Positions 25,872 to 34,943 of a DNA stretch of 64,000 nt are shown here, one piece after another; the stretch's first letter is position 1, and each line of letters opens with the position of its first letter. Below the pieces are notes generated by a model. That model was not told where the DNA came from. It saw only the letters and a list, made by a program, of their open reading frames with translations, and did not search any database. The DNA is taken from NCBI GenBank assembly GCA_964346815.1, contig CAYFWF010000017.1:1-64000 (forward strand), written 5' to 3'. The translations under genes were made by a program, and so were the position numbers. This DNA is from CAYFWF01 sp964346815 (GTDB taxonomy: Bacteria; Acidobacteriota; Aminicenantia; Aminicenantales; Aminicenantaceae).

Positions 25872-26435
25872 ATGTCTGACGAGAGAAGCGGAAAAATCGT
25901 CGTCGTCTCCCACTGCATACTGAATGTTCATTCTCTGGAGGACAACCTTGCTATTTATCCTGGCATGGAAGAGGAAGTTGTTAAACTCCTCCTAAAAAAG
26001 GGAGTCGGCATCTGTCAAATTCCCTGCCCTGAGATTGAACTTTCGAGTATTTTCAGGAAGGCGCTTCCAAAAGAATCCTACGACCGTCCCAAAATCCGGG
26101 AGGCATACAGAAAATTGGCAGATAGTATTGTCCAAACTCTGAGCTCCTATGCAAAAAAAGGCTATAGGATATCGGCCGTTCTCGGAGCCGAGGGAAGCCC
26201 GACCTGCGGCATATATCGAGTCGGCCGATGGAAAAGACACATCGAGGGAAAAAAGGAGTTTCCCCGGGATGTGGAATTCGTCCCAGGACGGGGCATCTTT
26301 ATGGAGGAATTCAAGGCCAGTCTCGATATATGCCAAATCCATCCAGAATGGGTGGGGATACCAGGCAAGTCAATCCGATCCATAAAACAAGATACTTTTG
26401 GAGAAATGCTGCAAAAGCTGGAAAAAATTCTTTAA
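25872..26435 (+). CDS. DUF523/TudS-like cysteine protein (COG5418-like)
   Basis: A 187-residue protein resembling the DUF523/COG5418 group. The signature cysteines are in VVSHCILNVHSLEDN near residue 15, GICQIPCPEIELSS near 52-56, and LGAEGSPTCGIYRVG near 107. In TudS-type proteins equivalent cysteines hold a [4Fe-4S] cluster used to remove sulfur from thio-compounds; whether this applies here is inferred. It lies four bases after the amidohydrolase gene and ten bases before the acyl-CoA ligase, suggesting a catabolic role for a sulfur-bearing or heterocyclic substrate, but this is speculative. Confidence 0.65.
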   Translation: MSDERSGKIVVVSHCILNVHSLEDNLAIYPGMEEEVVKLLLKKGVGICQIPCPEIELSSIFRKALPKESYDRPKIREAYRKLADSIVQTLSSYAKKGYRISAVLGAEGSPTCGIYRVGRWKRHIEGKKEFPRDVEFVPGRGIFMEEFKASLDICQIHPEWVGIPGKSIRSIKQDTFGEMLQKLEKIL

Positions 26436-26444
26436 TCAAAAAAA

Positions 26445-28007
26445 GTGGGACTCTACAAGATACTCGAAAAGACAGTAAAAAATACGCCAGACAAGCAGGC
26501 AGTCATATGCAGAGATCATCGGTTCAGCTATAGAAAACTCAAAGAAAGGGTTGACAGACTATCAGACAACCTTAAGAGTCTGGATACCCAAAAGGGTGAT
26601 AGGATCGCTATCATTCACAGGAACTGTCACAGGTATCTCGAAACCTATTTTGCAGCAGCCAAGATAGGGGCAGTTCTCGTTCCGATCAACTTCAGATTGA
26701 GTGCAGAAGATTTTGTATATATCCTGAATGATTCCTTAGCAAAGGTTCTGATTGCTCAACCGGATCTTATTTCGTGTCTGGAGGAAAAGAAGGATGCCCT
26801 TCCTCTGTTGAAACACATCATCTTGACTGAGACTGAACCTAGAAGTGTTTGGCCGGTTTCTTTCGAATTCGAATCCCTTATAAATGAGGCAGTACCAAGC
26901 GAAAAAAAAATCTGCCCAGTCGAAGAATCAGACACCGCACAGATTTATTATACCAGCGGAACCACCGGCAGGCCCAAAGGCGTCATATTGACCCATAGAA
27001 ACAACTCCGCCCATGCTGAGGGTGCGATAAGGGAGCTCAAACTGTCAGCCAAAGATCGATGGCTCCATGTTTCTCCGATGTTTCATCTTGCCGATGCATG
27101 GGCTGTGTGGGCCATCACCAAAGTGGCAGCCATACATGTAATGGTGCGTGGTTATGAGCCAAAGTCTGTGCTAAAGACCATAGAAAATTATCGAATCACA
27201 TTGAGCAATTTCATCCCTACCATGCTCAATATTCTGGTTAATCATACGGAAGTGAATAGCTACGACTTCTCCTCACTGAGACTCATTATGAGCGGAGGAG
27301 CTCCCATCGCCAAAGAGGTAGTGAGAAAAGTCATACAGGTGTTTGGCTGCGGTTACATTCAAACCTACGGATTGACCGAAACGAGTCCTTTTCTGACCAT
27401 GTCTGTTTTGAAGAAGGAGATGAACGCCCTTTCCTTCGAAGAAAAACTGAAATACATAGCCAGCACTGGTAGGCCCTTTGACAGAGTCCGACTCAAGATT
27501 GTTAAGGAAAACGGAGAGGAAATTCTCCCCGATGAAAAGGAAGTGGGGGAAATTAAGGTCAAAGGGGAAACCATTACCCCGGGATATTGGAGGCTCCCTG
27601 AAGAGACCTCCCAACGCATCAGAGACGGGTGGCTGCACACCAGAGATCTGGCTGTGATCAATCCAGAAGGATATGTGACCATTGTGGATCGAATGGATGA
27701 TGTCATTCTCACCGGAGGAGAAAACGTCTATTCTATCGAAGTCGAGAATGTTCTCTACTCCCATCCCTCTGTTCTGGAAGCAGCGGTCATCGGACTTCCA
27801 GATCCGATATGGGGAGAACAAGTAACGGCTGTGATTGTTACCAAACCTGGAGAAAAATCCGATCCAGAAGCAATCATTCAGTTCTGTAAAGAAAATATGG
27901 CTTCGTTCAAAGCGCCAAAAAAGGTCATCTTTGCCGGTTCTCTCCCCAAGACCGGCTCGGCCAAAATATATAAATATAAGCTCAGGGAAAAATATGGCAC
28001 AAAATAA
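26445..28007 (+). CDS. AMP-forming acyl-CoA synthetase (fatty/aryl acid:CoA ligase)
   Basis: A 520-residue ANL-superfamily ligase that activates a carboxylic acid with ATP and CoA, releasing AMP and pyrophosphate. Motifs: P-loop YYTSGTTGRPKGVILTHRN near 170-188, A5 QTYGLTETSP near 308, A7 LHTRDLAVINPEGYVTIVDR near 390, A8 DDVILTGGENVYSIEVE near 415. The A10 motif reads LPKTGSAKIYKYKLR, keeping the catalytic Lys but with Ala for the usual Gly of the SGK sequence. The start is a GTG at 26445 without an evident ribosome site, perhaps translationally coupled. It overlaps the sirtuin gene by 14 bases. Confidence 0.9.
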   Translation: MGLYKILEKTVKNTPDKQAVICRDHRFSYRKLKERVDRLSDNLKSLDTQKGDRIAIIHRNCHRYLETYFAAAKIGAVLVPINFRLSAEDFVYILNDSLAKVLIAQPDLISCLEEKKDALPLLKHIILTETEPRSVWPVSFEFESLINEAVPSEKKICPVEESDTAQIYYTSGTTGRPKGVILTHRNNSAHAEGAIRELKLSAKDRWLHVSPMFHLADAWAVWAITKVAAIHVMVRGYEPKSVLKTIENYRITLSNFIPTMLNILVNHTEVNSYDFSSLRLIMSGGAPIAKEVVRKVIQVFGCGYIQTYGLTETSPFLTMSVLKKEMNALSFEEKLKYIASTGRPFDRVRLKIVKENGEEILPDEKEVGEIKVKGETITPGYWRLPEETSQRIRDGWLHTRDLAVINPEGYVTIVDRMDDVILTGGENVYSIEVENVLYSHPSVLEAAVIGLPDPIWGEQVTAVIVTKPGEKSDPEAIIQFCKENMASFKAPKKVIFAGSLPKTGSAKIYKYKLREKYGTK

Positions 28008-28782
28008 ACACTGTTTTTTCTCGAGGGAAGCGATGGAGATCATCGAGGCAGTAGCCTCAGAAATCAAAAAGGCCAGATACTGCGTGGCCTTTACAGGGGC
28101 AGGAATTTCTGCTGAAAGCGGGATCCCGACATACAGAGGTGAAGGGGGTCTTTGGACGAAGTACGATCCCAATCTTTATGCCCATATCGACTATTTCCGT
28201 CAAAATCCTTCCTATTACTGGAGTTTTTTCAAAGATGTGCGCTATCCCATGCTGAAGGGAGTGGAGCCCAATATGGCGCATACTGCCTTGGCTGAAATCG
28301 AGGCTTTTGGTCACCTCAAAACAATCATCACACAAAACATCGATGGATTGCACCAAGAGTCAGGTTCTTCCTCTGTCATCGAACTCCATGGCACGACCAG
28401 AATCATCGTCTGTATGGACTGCTCCAAGCAGTATCCGATGGACGAGGTCTTTGTGAAACTGGTTAAACAAATCCCTCCTCTTTGTTCAGGGTGCAAGGGA
28501 ATCCTGCAGCCTGCAGTGGTGTTTTTCGGGGAAATGCTCGATCCGGGGATCATCAACCAGGCTTATGAAGAAGCTAAAAAAAGTGATTTTCTTATGGCGG
28601 TGGGGAGTTCCCTTGTCGTCTATCCCGCTGCAGACATACCTCTCAGAGCCAAACAGACTGGATCCAAATTGGCTATCATAAACAAAGACAGCACTCCACT
28701 CGATACTGTCGCCGACTATGTGATAAACGAAGCGGCAGGAAAGGTCCTTCCTCAGATCGTCCAGAGCTTCAAAGAAGAGTAG
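27994..28782 (+). CDS. NAD-dependent protein deacylase (sirtuin, Sir2 family)
   Basis: A 262-residue sirtuin removing acetyl or other acyl groups from protein lysines with NAD. Motifs: FTGAGISAESGIPTYRGEGG near 30-49, TQNIDGLHQ near 112, catalytic His in IELHGT near 131, and zinc cysteines VCMDCSKQ and LCSGCKG. The loop YFRQNPSYYWSFFKDVR lacks the Tyr-x-x-Arg pair of the desuccinylase class, pointing to a deacetylase of the Sir2Tm type. Start ATG has AGGGA six bases upstream and lies inside the end of the acyl-CoA ligase gene, so the two are coupled; sirtuins are known to reactivate acetylated acyl-CoA synthetases. Four bases separate its stop from the convergent gene. Confidence 0.92.
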   Translation: MAQNKHCFFSREAMEIIEAVASEIKKARYCVAFTGAGISAESGIPTYRGEGGLWTKYDPNLYAHIDYFRQNPSYYWSFFKDVRYPMLKGVEPNMAHTALAEIEAFGHLKTIITQNIDGLHQESGSSSVIELHGTTRIIVCMDCSKQYPMDEVFVKLVKQIPPLCSGCKGILQPAVVFFGEMLDPGIINQAYEEAKKSDFLMAVGSSLVVYPAADIPLRAKQTGSKLAIINKDSTPLDTVADYVINEAAGKVLPQIVQSFKEE

Positions 28783-28786
28783 TTTT

Positions 28787-31162
28787 TTATAGGCCTGCTA
28801 ATGCACCGCTCATTTTGGCGAGCTCCCAGAGCCGAAGCACTTTCTCAGGATCGAGATATTTCCAATTTTGATAATTCAAAAGCTCAATAAAATCCGCAAA
28901 ACTCATATTGGATGGCAGGGGAAAGGGAGCTGGCCCACCGCGTGTCGCCTTGTGTAAAGTGTTGATGGTATTGACGCAGTTTGTACGGATTTGCTGCCAC
29001 TGCTGTGCTGTGTACTCTGTGGTCTCCTGATGAAATCCGGTATCCATGACACCCAATGTAGCTCCGCTCTTTAGGTTCACACGCCACCAACCAAGACGCG
29101 GTCTTCCCTCGACAATAATGGGTCGTTCCGGAACCAACACAACCCACCCGTTCCTTAGGGTACTCTCAATGCGTACACGCACATCATCTGACAATCTCCA
29201 TTTTTCCCACTCTTTGTCCTGAACATCTTTGACCAAACGCCAGCTTATCTCTTGATCCTTTGCCAAGTCGATCAAATAATCGAGATTCATACGGGATTCA
29301 GTTCCGGGAACCACCATCGCCTCTGCCACTGTATCAGACACACCCTGATTGAGCCTTGCCACTGCTGGTGAGAATTTTTTCTGAGGAATTATCGAGACGT
29401 CATTGTCGACGATATCGAAAATGCGACGCAGCAGAAACTCACCGCCGGCGGCTTCAGCAATACGCGTCCTCAGATTGACGACATTTATGGAGCCAAAATA
29501 AGTATTGTTTGCATACTGATTCCACTTTGGGCGTAAAAGAGCCCATCTGTAAAGGGGAGAGTGGAGCGCTTCTGCTGCCATCCCCATCCTGATGTTTAGA
29601 TCCTCGATGGGATGACCGTCCTCCAATTCATCTTGAAGAGCCCGGAGCTGTTCCACACAGTAACGGGATGAGACTTGATCTGCAAATTGGGAGGACATCT
29701 GGCAGGTCAAGGGCAGAATCTTTATGATCCCAAAAAGGCTGTAACCTCTTTCCAGTTTCTGGTCATCTGTAAAGTCCGGTTCTGCTACTTCCTCTTCCGA
29801 GCGGTCCGCAGGTCCTAAAAGGTCGAACAATTCGCGCCGTATCGTCTGGTCTTCCTGTCCGGGCAAATGAAGGTCATACTCGAGCAACCCAGCGGTTAAA
29901 TATCCTTCTTCCTCATCCTCGTCCTTGGGGCTTCCACCTGTAAGTCCTCCTGTTATCCCTCTGAATAATCTGCGAGTGGCCCCTCCTGCTTCAGCCTCTG
30001 GAGTAGGATTTGGATTTTCATTGATCCTTCCTCTGTCAGTAAAACTGCGCTGAACGATCATATCCTTACCGATTTCGAGAACGGGCATCCACTCTTTTCC
30101 CTCGAGAATCGCGTCTCTGAAGCGGTCGACAGATCCTTCTTCATCAAGCCGCAGATCTTCCGGCCAGTTCAGACACAGGTTATACAGTACGATCGGCTCC
30201 CCAAACAATTCATAAGGATACAACGTGTGTTCGAACACTGTATGCTCATCGAGGGATCCCTCTCTCCACTGTTCCGCCACAACACGGACAGTTATCGAAT
30301 GGAGAAGCCTCTCGTCCAAATCATGAAACACCACCGTATCCTCAGCCTCTTCGATAGTCTCTCCTGGTTTTTTATCTGGGAGAAGCGGATCCAGATCCAT
30401 CCAGCCATCTTCTGCTTTATATTGTATCCACCAGTGGTCGCGAAGAGCCTCTCTTTTTATCCTTCGCAATAAATTGCCTTCGTTTTTCAATTCTCCGGCC
30501 GACTCCATCAACATCTCTGCTCGGTCTTTGACCCTCTGTTCGGCATTTTTGTTATCTTCTCTCGCCATCTGCGATAATTGTTCAAGACCCTCTTTCAGTT
30601 CCGGTGTGCCCATCTGGAGGCGCTGAGCGATACTTTGGAACCGAGTGGCATCAGATTTTGCTTGGTCAGGCAGAGAAAGAGCTGGAGCGTCAGAAATAGT
30701 ACGAATATCATCCTCAATTTTTGCTGTCAGGCTGTCCGAAAGTGCGGCATGAGCCAAACGCACCTCATGTCCTGCTGAATCCAACAAATCGCCCAGTAAT
30801 AAAGAGCGGTCGAGACTGTTGCCCAGCCGGTCCATGAGGACGCCTGCTGCTCCTCGAAGCGAGCCTCGATAAGGAACCCAAAAAGTGTTGTCCCGAACCC
30901 ACTCAAACAGCTCAACGGGATCAATGCCAACCTTCTGGATGACCGATCGGACCTCGAATGTGTCTTTGGCTCTTTTTTCTTCGGCCATCTCGAGTTCATG
31001 GATAACGGCCTCCAGCCATTCCATAATCTCGGCCTTTTCGTCCGATCCGATTTTGGATAGATTTCCCGTATAACCCGAGAGAATTCCCTGCAGGCACCAA
31101 AGGGACAAAATCGTCACTCCTAAACGGATAGACAGGCTGATCAAAGAATTCTTTTTTTTCAC
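28787..31162 (-). CDS. Large exported transglutaminase-like protein, probably inactive
   Basis: A 791-residue protein with an N-terminal hydrophobic segment (SLSIRLGVTILSLWCLQGILSG) for export or anchoring. Residues about 80-310 resemble a transglutaminase-like (papain-fold) domain: ELFEWVRDNTFWVPYRGSL, then LMDRLGNSLDRSLLLGDLL, RDHWWIQYKAEDGWMDLDP. The His and Asp positions fit, but the Cys position is occupied by Ser/Asn, so cross-linking or protease activity is unlikely. The remaining 480 residues match nothing I know. A GTG start at 31162 is chosen over an ATG 57 bases earlier because AGGAG precedes it by eight bases and it begins a clean signal sequence. Promoter at 31191-31219. Confidence 0.6.
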   Translation of the reverse strand: MKKKNSLISLSIRLGVTILSLWCLQGILSGYTGNLSKIGSDEKAEIMEWLEAVIHELEMAEEKRAKDTFEVRSVIQKVGIDPVELFEWVRDNTFWVPYRGSLRGAAGVLMDRLGNSLDRSLLLGDLLDSAGHEVRLAHAALSDSLTAKIEDDIRTISDAPALSLPDQAKSDATRFQSIAQRLQMGTPELKEGLEQLSQMAREDNKNAEQRVKDRAEMLMESAGELKNEGNLLRRIKREALRDHWWIQYKAEDGWMDLDPLLPDKKPGETIEEAEDTVVFHDLDERLLHSITVRVVAEQWREGSLDEHTVFEHTLYPYELFGEPIVLYNLCLNWPEDLRLDEEGSVDRFRDAILEGKEWMPVLEIGKDMIVQRSFTDRGRINENPNPTPEAEAGGATRRLFRGITGGLTGGSPKDEDEEEGYLTAGLLEYDLHLPGQEDQTIRRELFDLLGPADRSEEEVAEPDFTDDQKLERGYSLFGIIKILPLTCQMSSQFADQVSSRYCVEQLRALQDELEDGHPIEDLNIRMGMAAEALHSPLYRWALLRPKWNQYANNTYFGSINVVNLRTRIAEAAGGEFLLRRIFDIVDNDVSIIPQKKFSPAVARLNQGVSDTVAEAMVVPGTESRMNLDYLIDLAKDQEISWRLVKDVQDKEWEKWRLSDDVRVRIESTLRNGWVVLVPERPIIVEGRPRLGWWRVNLKSGATLGVMDTGFHQETTEYTAQQWQQIRTNCVNTINTLHKATRGGPAPFPLPSNMSFADFIELLNYQNWKYLDPEKVLRLWELAKMSGALAGL

Positions 31163-31190
31163 TTCATATTCTCCTTTCCCCTCTGTTTTT

Positions 31191-31219
31191 TCTATATCAC
31201 ACCTTCTCCCTTTTGACAA
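31191..31219 (-). promoter_or_regulatory. Sigma-70 promoter of the transglutaminase-like gene
   Basis: Minus strand TTGTCA (31219-31214), 17-base spacer, TATAGA (31196-31191). Start near 31184, leaving a 22-base leader before the GTG at 31162. Confidence 0.45.
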
Positions 31220-31334
31220 TAAAGGAATGCTTTTCGAAAACAGGAGATGAGTTCAAATCCAAATACCTCTTCCAAAAGGATATTCATCATTGTAAAATAT
31301 TCGAGCGCTATTCTTCGCTATGGAGGAAAAGACG

Positions 31335-34300
31335 ATGAGGGATATTTTCGTATACAGGATAGGTCCATTTTGGCTTGTCTTTGTTTTGTGTTCCCTGTTC
31401 TTGATTACCCAAGAGGAACCTGCGGATAGTGTCGATTCTTCTTATTTTTCTGGACTGAAGGTCCGCTCTATCGGTCCAGCGGGGATGAGCGGCAGGATCG
31501 CATGCGTGGATGTAGTGGTCGACAATCCAAGAATGATATATGTGGGCACAGCGACAGGGGGAATATGGAAATCCCTCAATGGCGGCGTGACCTGGAAGCC
31601 GATATTCGACCACCAGACCACTTCCTCTATCGGCGATCTCACCATCGCTCCCTCCAACCCTGAGGTTGTCTGGGTAGGCACCGGCGAGGCCAATCCCAGA
31701 AACAGCGCAGGCGTAGGAAGAGGTGTTTTCAAGACTCTCAATGGAGGAGAGAGCTGGGAATTTCTAGGTTTGGAAAAGACCGAAAAAATCAGCCGGCTTC
31801 TCCTCGACCCGAACGATCCCGACATGGCATACGTTGCCGCCCTCGGAACGACCTGGGGCGAAAATCCCGAGCGGGGTGTTTTCAAATCAGCCGATGGTGG
31901 AAAGACTTGGAAAAAAGTCCTGTATGTCGACGAGAGAACAGGAGCTGCGGATCTTGCCATGGATCCGAACAATCCGAATCGGCTGTTGGCAGTCATGTGG
32001 GAACACAGGAGATGGCCCTGGTTCTTCAACTCCGGAGGACCCGGGAGCGGACTCTACCTCAGCATAGACGCAGGAGAGACATGGAAAAAAATCACCGCCA
32101 AGGAAGGCCTGCCTGAAGGAGACCTTGGCCGAATCGGCATCGCTTTCTCCCGAAGCCGGCCGAATATCGTCTATGCCCTGGTGGAAGCCGAAAAAAGCGC
32201 CCTGTGCTGTTCTGAGGATGGAGGAGCGACCTGGACCATTGTCAACGACAAATCCGGGGTCAGCCCCAGACCTTTTTATTATGCAGACATTCGGGTGCAC
32301 CCCACCCAGGAGAACACAGTCTACAGGTTGGGAGGCTCTTTGGATATCAGTATCGACGGAGGAAAGTCATTCAAACGCCTGATTCCCTTCTTTACCATCC
32401 ATAGCGATTTCCACGAACTGTGGATCCATCCAGAAGACGGTGATTTTATGGTGGTAGGCGGAGACGGTGGAATCGGCATAAGCTATGATGCCGGTAAAAA
32501 CTGGAATTTTGTCCAGAATCTGCCCTTAGCCCAGTATTATCACATAAACGTCGACCTGGAAAATCCTTACAACATCTATGGGGGACTTCAGGATAACGGA
32601 TCTTGGCGGGGCCCCAGCCGAGTGCTCCAGGGTAGGGCCATCTATAATTTCCACTGGCAGCCTGTTGGCTGGGGGGATGGATTTGGAACGCTGCCCGTCC
32701 CCTCAAATCCAAATGTGGGATACTCGATGTCACAGGGTGGCTGGTTAGTCCGATTTAACACCGTAACCGGGGAATTAAAAGATATCCGGCCGCCTGCCCC
32801 TGAAGGAGTCAAGCTGCGTTTCAACTGGAATTCGGCGATCTCTTTGGATCCTCTGGATTCCAATACTCTTTATTATGGCAGCCAATTTTTACACAGGAGT
32901 AGCGACCAAGGACAGACCTGGCGGATCATCAGTCCTGATCTGACGACAAACAGCCCTGGAAAGCAGCAGCAGGCAAAGAGCGGAGGCCTCACCCGTGATG
33001 TGACCAATGCGGAGAACCATTGCACCATACTGACCATCGCTCCGAGTCCGGTCCTAAAAGGCGTGATATGGGTGGGCACCGATGATGGAAAGGTCCAGCT
33101 GACCAGAAACGGGGGTCCGGCATGGAGAGATCTCTCTGAAAAATTCACTGGAATGAAAGATGGAGGAGTTCCGCCCGCAACCTGGTGCCCCCATATCGAG
33201 GCTTCCTTCCACAGCGCGGCTACGGCATATGTGGTCTTCGATGATCACCGGCGGGCCAATTGGACTCCCTATGTGTACATGACCGAGGATTATGGAGAGA
33301 CGTGGACCAGTCTAGTCACCTCCCAAATCGATGGATTCGTCCATGTAATACGCGAAGACCCGGTCCAGAAAAACCTTCTTTTTCTGGGAACGGAATTTGG
33401 CCTGTATGTCAGTTTCGACCGCGGAAAGAGCTGGACGAAGTGGACACAAGGGCTTCCGACCGTTCCGGTCAGGGATATCATCATCCATCCTTTCGACAAT
33501 GATCTGGTGATCGGAACCCACGGCCGGTCGGTCTACATCCTTGACGACATCCTTCCCTTGCGCGAATTCACCCCGGAGATCAAGAAAAAGAATCTGCACG
33601 TCTTCTCCATCGACGATGCTTACCAATTCCGGACATCCTTTCTCAATCCCGGATACCTGACTCCCGGCAACATGGAATTCCAAGGACAGAACAAGCCTTA
33701 CGGCGCGCTGATCACCTACTCCATCGGCGAAGGGAAAGATTTCAGCCAAGAAGAGAAACAGGCAGAAAGCACCCAGAGCGGACAGGAGGCCGAATCTCAA
33801 AACAAAGAGCAGAAATCCATAAAGATCGAGATAATAGATTCGACCGGTGAGATCGTACGCACATTGAAAGGACCGAACAAGACGGGACTTCAGCGGGTCA
33901 ATTGGGATCTGCACCATGAGCCGTTCAAATCGCTTTCCGATCCTTATGAAGGGATGTTCCCCCCTACCGGCCCTTATGTCCTCCCGGGTACATACAGAGC
34001 GAGAATAGAACTGGAAGGCGATGCCGTCGAAGAAACCTTCCAGGTTCTGGCAGATCCCAGATATCCGGTATCCAATGCAGATCGAAGAGCCAAACATGAA
34101 CTGATCATGAGGACCGGTAAATTTATCGAAGCGGTTACCGAGGCTCATCAAAAAATCGTAAAAGCTCTTAAGGCCCTGGATGAAGTTCTTCACAGACTCG
34201 ACTCTCTGGAGGAAAAGCAACGGGAAACGATCAAGATAAAAGCCAATGCCCTGAAGGAAATGCTACGGGCGGTCAAGCTCCGTTTATCACCTCCCAAAGA

Positions 34301-34553
34301 CCGTTCCGGCATCTACGAGGAGACCGAACTCTCTTCGCGCCTTTCCACGCTCCTATCCCGATTAGAGTCCTCTTTCGATGCGCCGACCGAGGGGCAGCTC
34401 CAGGAGTTCGAAAAGGTAAAGGCGGCCTTTAACAGGGAGATCATAAAACTCAACATATTCTTCAGGGAAGATTTCCCGAGCTTCATTCAAGAAGTCAAGG
34501 AAGCTGGTTTCACTATATTTCCCGATATCGGGCCGACGGTAATCAAGTTTTAG
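31335..34553 (+). CDS. Exported BNR / sortilin-type beta-propeller protein (VPS10-like)
   Basis: A 1072-residue secreted protein. After a signal peptide (IGPFWLVFVLCSLFLITQEE) come repeated BNR/Asp-box units such as SLNGGVTWKPIF, SADGGKTWKKVL, SIDAGETWKKIT, SEDGGATWTIVN, SFDRGKSWTKW, forming one or two large propellers over residues 40-750. The C-terminal part (about 750-1072) holds a beta domain (KIEIIDSTGEIVRTLKGPNK) and helical coils. Proteins of this kind are abundant in peptide-using Acidobacteria-side lineages and are often mis-named glycosyl hydrolases; sialidase catalytic residues are not evident. Start at 31335 is preferred to 31320 because GGAGG lies eight bases before it. The 3' end overlaps the convergent zinc-ribbon gene by 11 bases. 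Confidence 0.87.
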   Translation: MRDIFVYRIGPFWLVFVLCSLFLITQEEPADSVDSSYFSGLKVRSIGPAGMSGRIACVDVVVDNPRMIYVGTATGGIWKSLNGGVTWKPIFDHQTTSSIGDLTIAPSNPEVVWVGTGEANPRNSAGVGRGVFKTLNGGESWEFLGLEKTEKISRLLLDPNDPDMAYVAALGTTWGENPERGVFKSADGGKTWKKVLYVDERTGAADLAMDPNNPNRLLAVMWEHRRWPWFFNSGGPGSGLYLSIDAGETWKKITAKEGLPEGDLGRIGIAFSRSRPNIVYALVEAEKSALCCSEDGGATWTIVNDKSGVSPRPFYYADIRVHPTQENTVYRLGGSLDISIDGGKSFKRLIPFFTIHSDFHELWIHPEDGDFMVVGGDGGIGISYDAGKNWNFVQNLPLAQYYHINVDLENPYNIYGGLQDNGSWRGPSRVLQGRAIYNFHWQPVGWGDGFGTLPVPSNPNVGYSMSQGGWLVRFNTVTGELKDIRPPAPEGVKLRFNWNSAISLDPLDSNTLYYGSQFLHRSSDQGQTWRIISPDLTTNSPGKQQQAKSGGLTRDVTNAENHCTILTIAPSPVLKGVIWVGTDDGKVQLTRNGGPAWRDLSEKFTGMKDGGVPPATWCPHIEASFHSAATAYVVFDDHRRANWTPYVYMTEDYGETWTSLVTSQIDGFVHVIREDPVQKNLLFLGTEFGLYVSFDRGKSWTKWTQGLPTVPVRDIIIHPFDNDLVIGTHGRSVYILDDILPLREFTPEIKKKNLHVFSIDDAYQFRTSFLNPGYLTPGNMEFQGQNKPYGALITYSIGEGKDFSQEEKQAESTQSGQEAESQNKEQKSIKIEIIDSTGEIVRTLKGPNKTGLQRVNWDLHHEPFKSLSDPYEGMFPPTGPYVLPGTYRARIELEGDAVEETFQVLADPRYPVSNADRRAKHELIMRTGKFIEAVTEAHQKIVKALKALDEVLHRLDSLEEKQRETIKIKANALKEMLRAVKLRLSPPKDRSGIYEETELSSRLSTLLSRLESSFDAPTEGQLQEFEKVKAAFNREIIKLNIFFREDFPSFIQEVKEAGFTIFPDIGPTVIKF

Positions 34554-34818
34554 CTTTTTTCTTTGCTTTGCGCAAAGTGAGATACAGCTCAGTCCCAAGA
34601 CACTTCTCGGCAGCTTGGCACCAGTCGGCGCAGCCAAAGTCTCTTAAGACCTGAGTGTCATCTTTTCGAACTTTGGATCCACATGAGGGACAGATCCGGA
34701 CTCTGTCATCGAAAAAGAACTCCACCTCCGCATGACAAGATGGACAAGGAAGGTTGCAGACCACGTCCCCGATTTTTTTCCTGCTTATATCCTGGCCTGG
34801 GCATTTCTTAAAAACCAT
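34543..34818 (-). CDS. Small zinc-ribbon protein with CxxxC-type tail
   Basis: A 91-residue protein opening with MVFKKCPGQD, followed by a zinc ribbon (LPCPSCHAEVEFFF and RICPSCGSKVRK) and a second Cys-rich segment GCADWCQAAEKCLGTELY. The same three-part pattern occurs in small proteins of anaerobes often found near CO-dehydrogenase or hydrogenase accessory genes. Function unknown; metal binding is likely. GAGGG precedes the ATG. It is divergent from the CooC-like gene, and its 3' end overlaps the BNR-protein gene by 11 bases. Highly basic C-terminus (LRKAKKKAKT). Confidence 0.75.
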   Translation of the reverse strand: MVFKKCPGQDISRKKIGDVVCNLPCPSCHAEVEFFFDDRVRICPSCGSKVRKDDTQVLRDFGCADWCQAAEKCLGTELYLTLRKAKKKAKT

Positions 34819-34943
34819 CTAATATCCCTCTTTATTTAAGCTTGGAGAATGAGATTGTCAAGTCTCAGGACAAATTTTGGCGCTTATGTGATCGTGCACT
34901 GCAAACTCCTATCGCACAAAAAATTATGATATCATAGTTTTTG

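Noticed and set aside
27835..27993. Upstream in-frame extension of the sirtuin
   Set aside because: It overlaps the acyl-CoA ligase in another frame; the ATG at 27994 has a good ribosome site and gives a normal sirtuin length.
31335..34553. Glycosyl hydrolase (sialidase) assignment for the BNR protein
   Set aside because: Asp-box repeats alone do not show catalysis; the sialidase Arg triad and Tyr-Glu pair are not evident.
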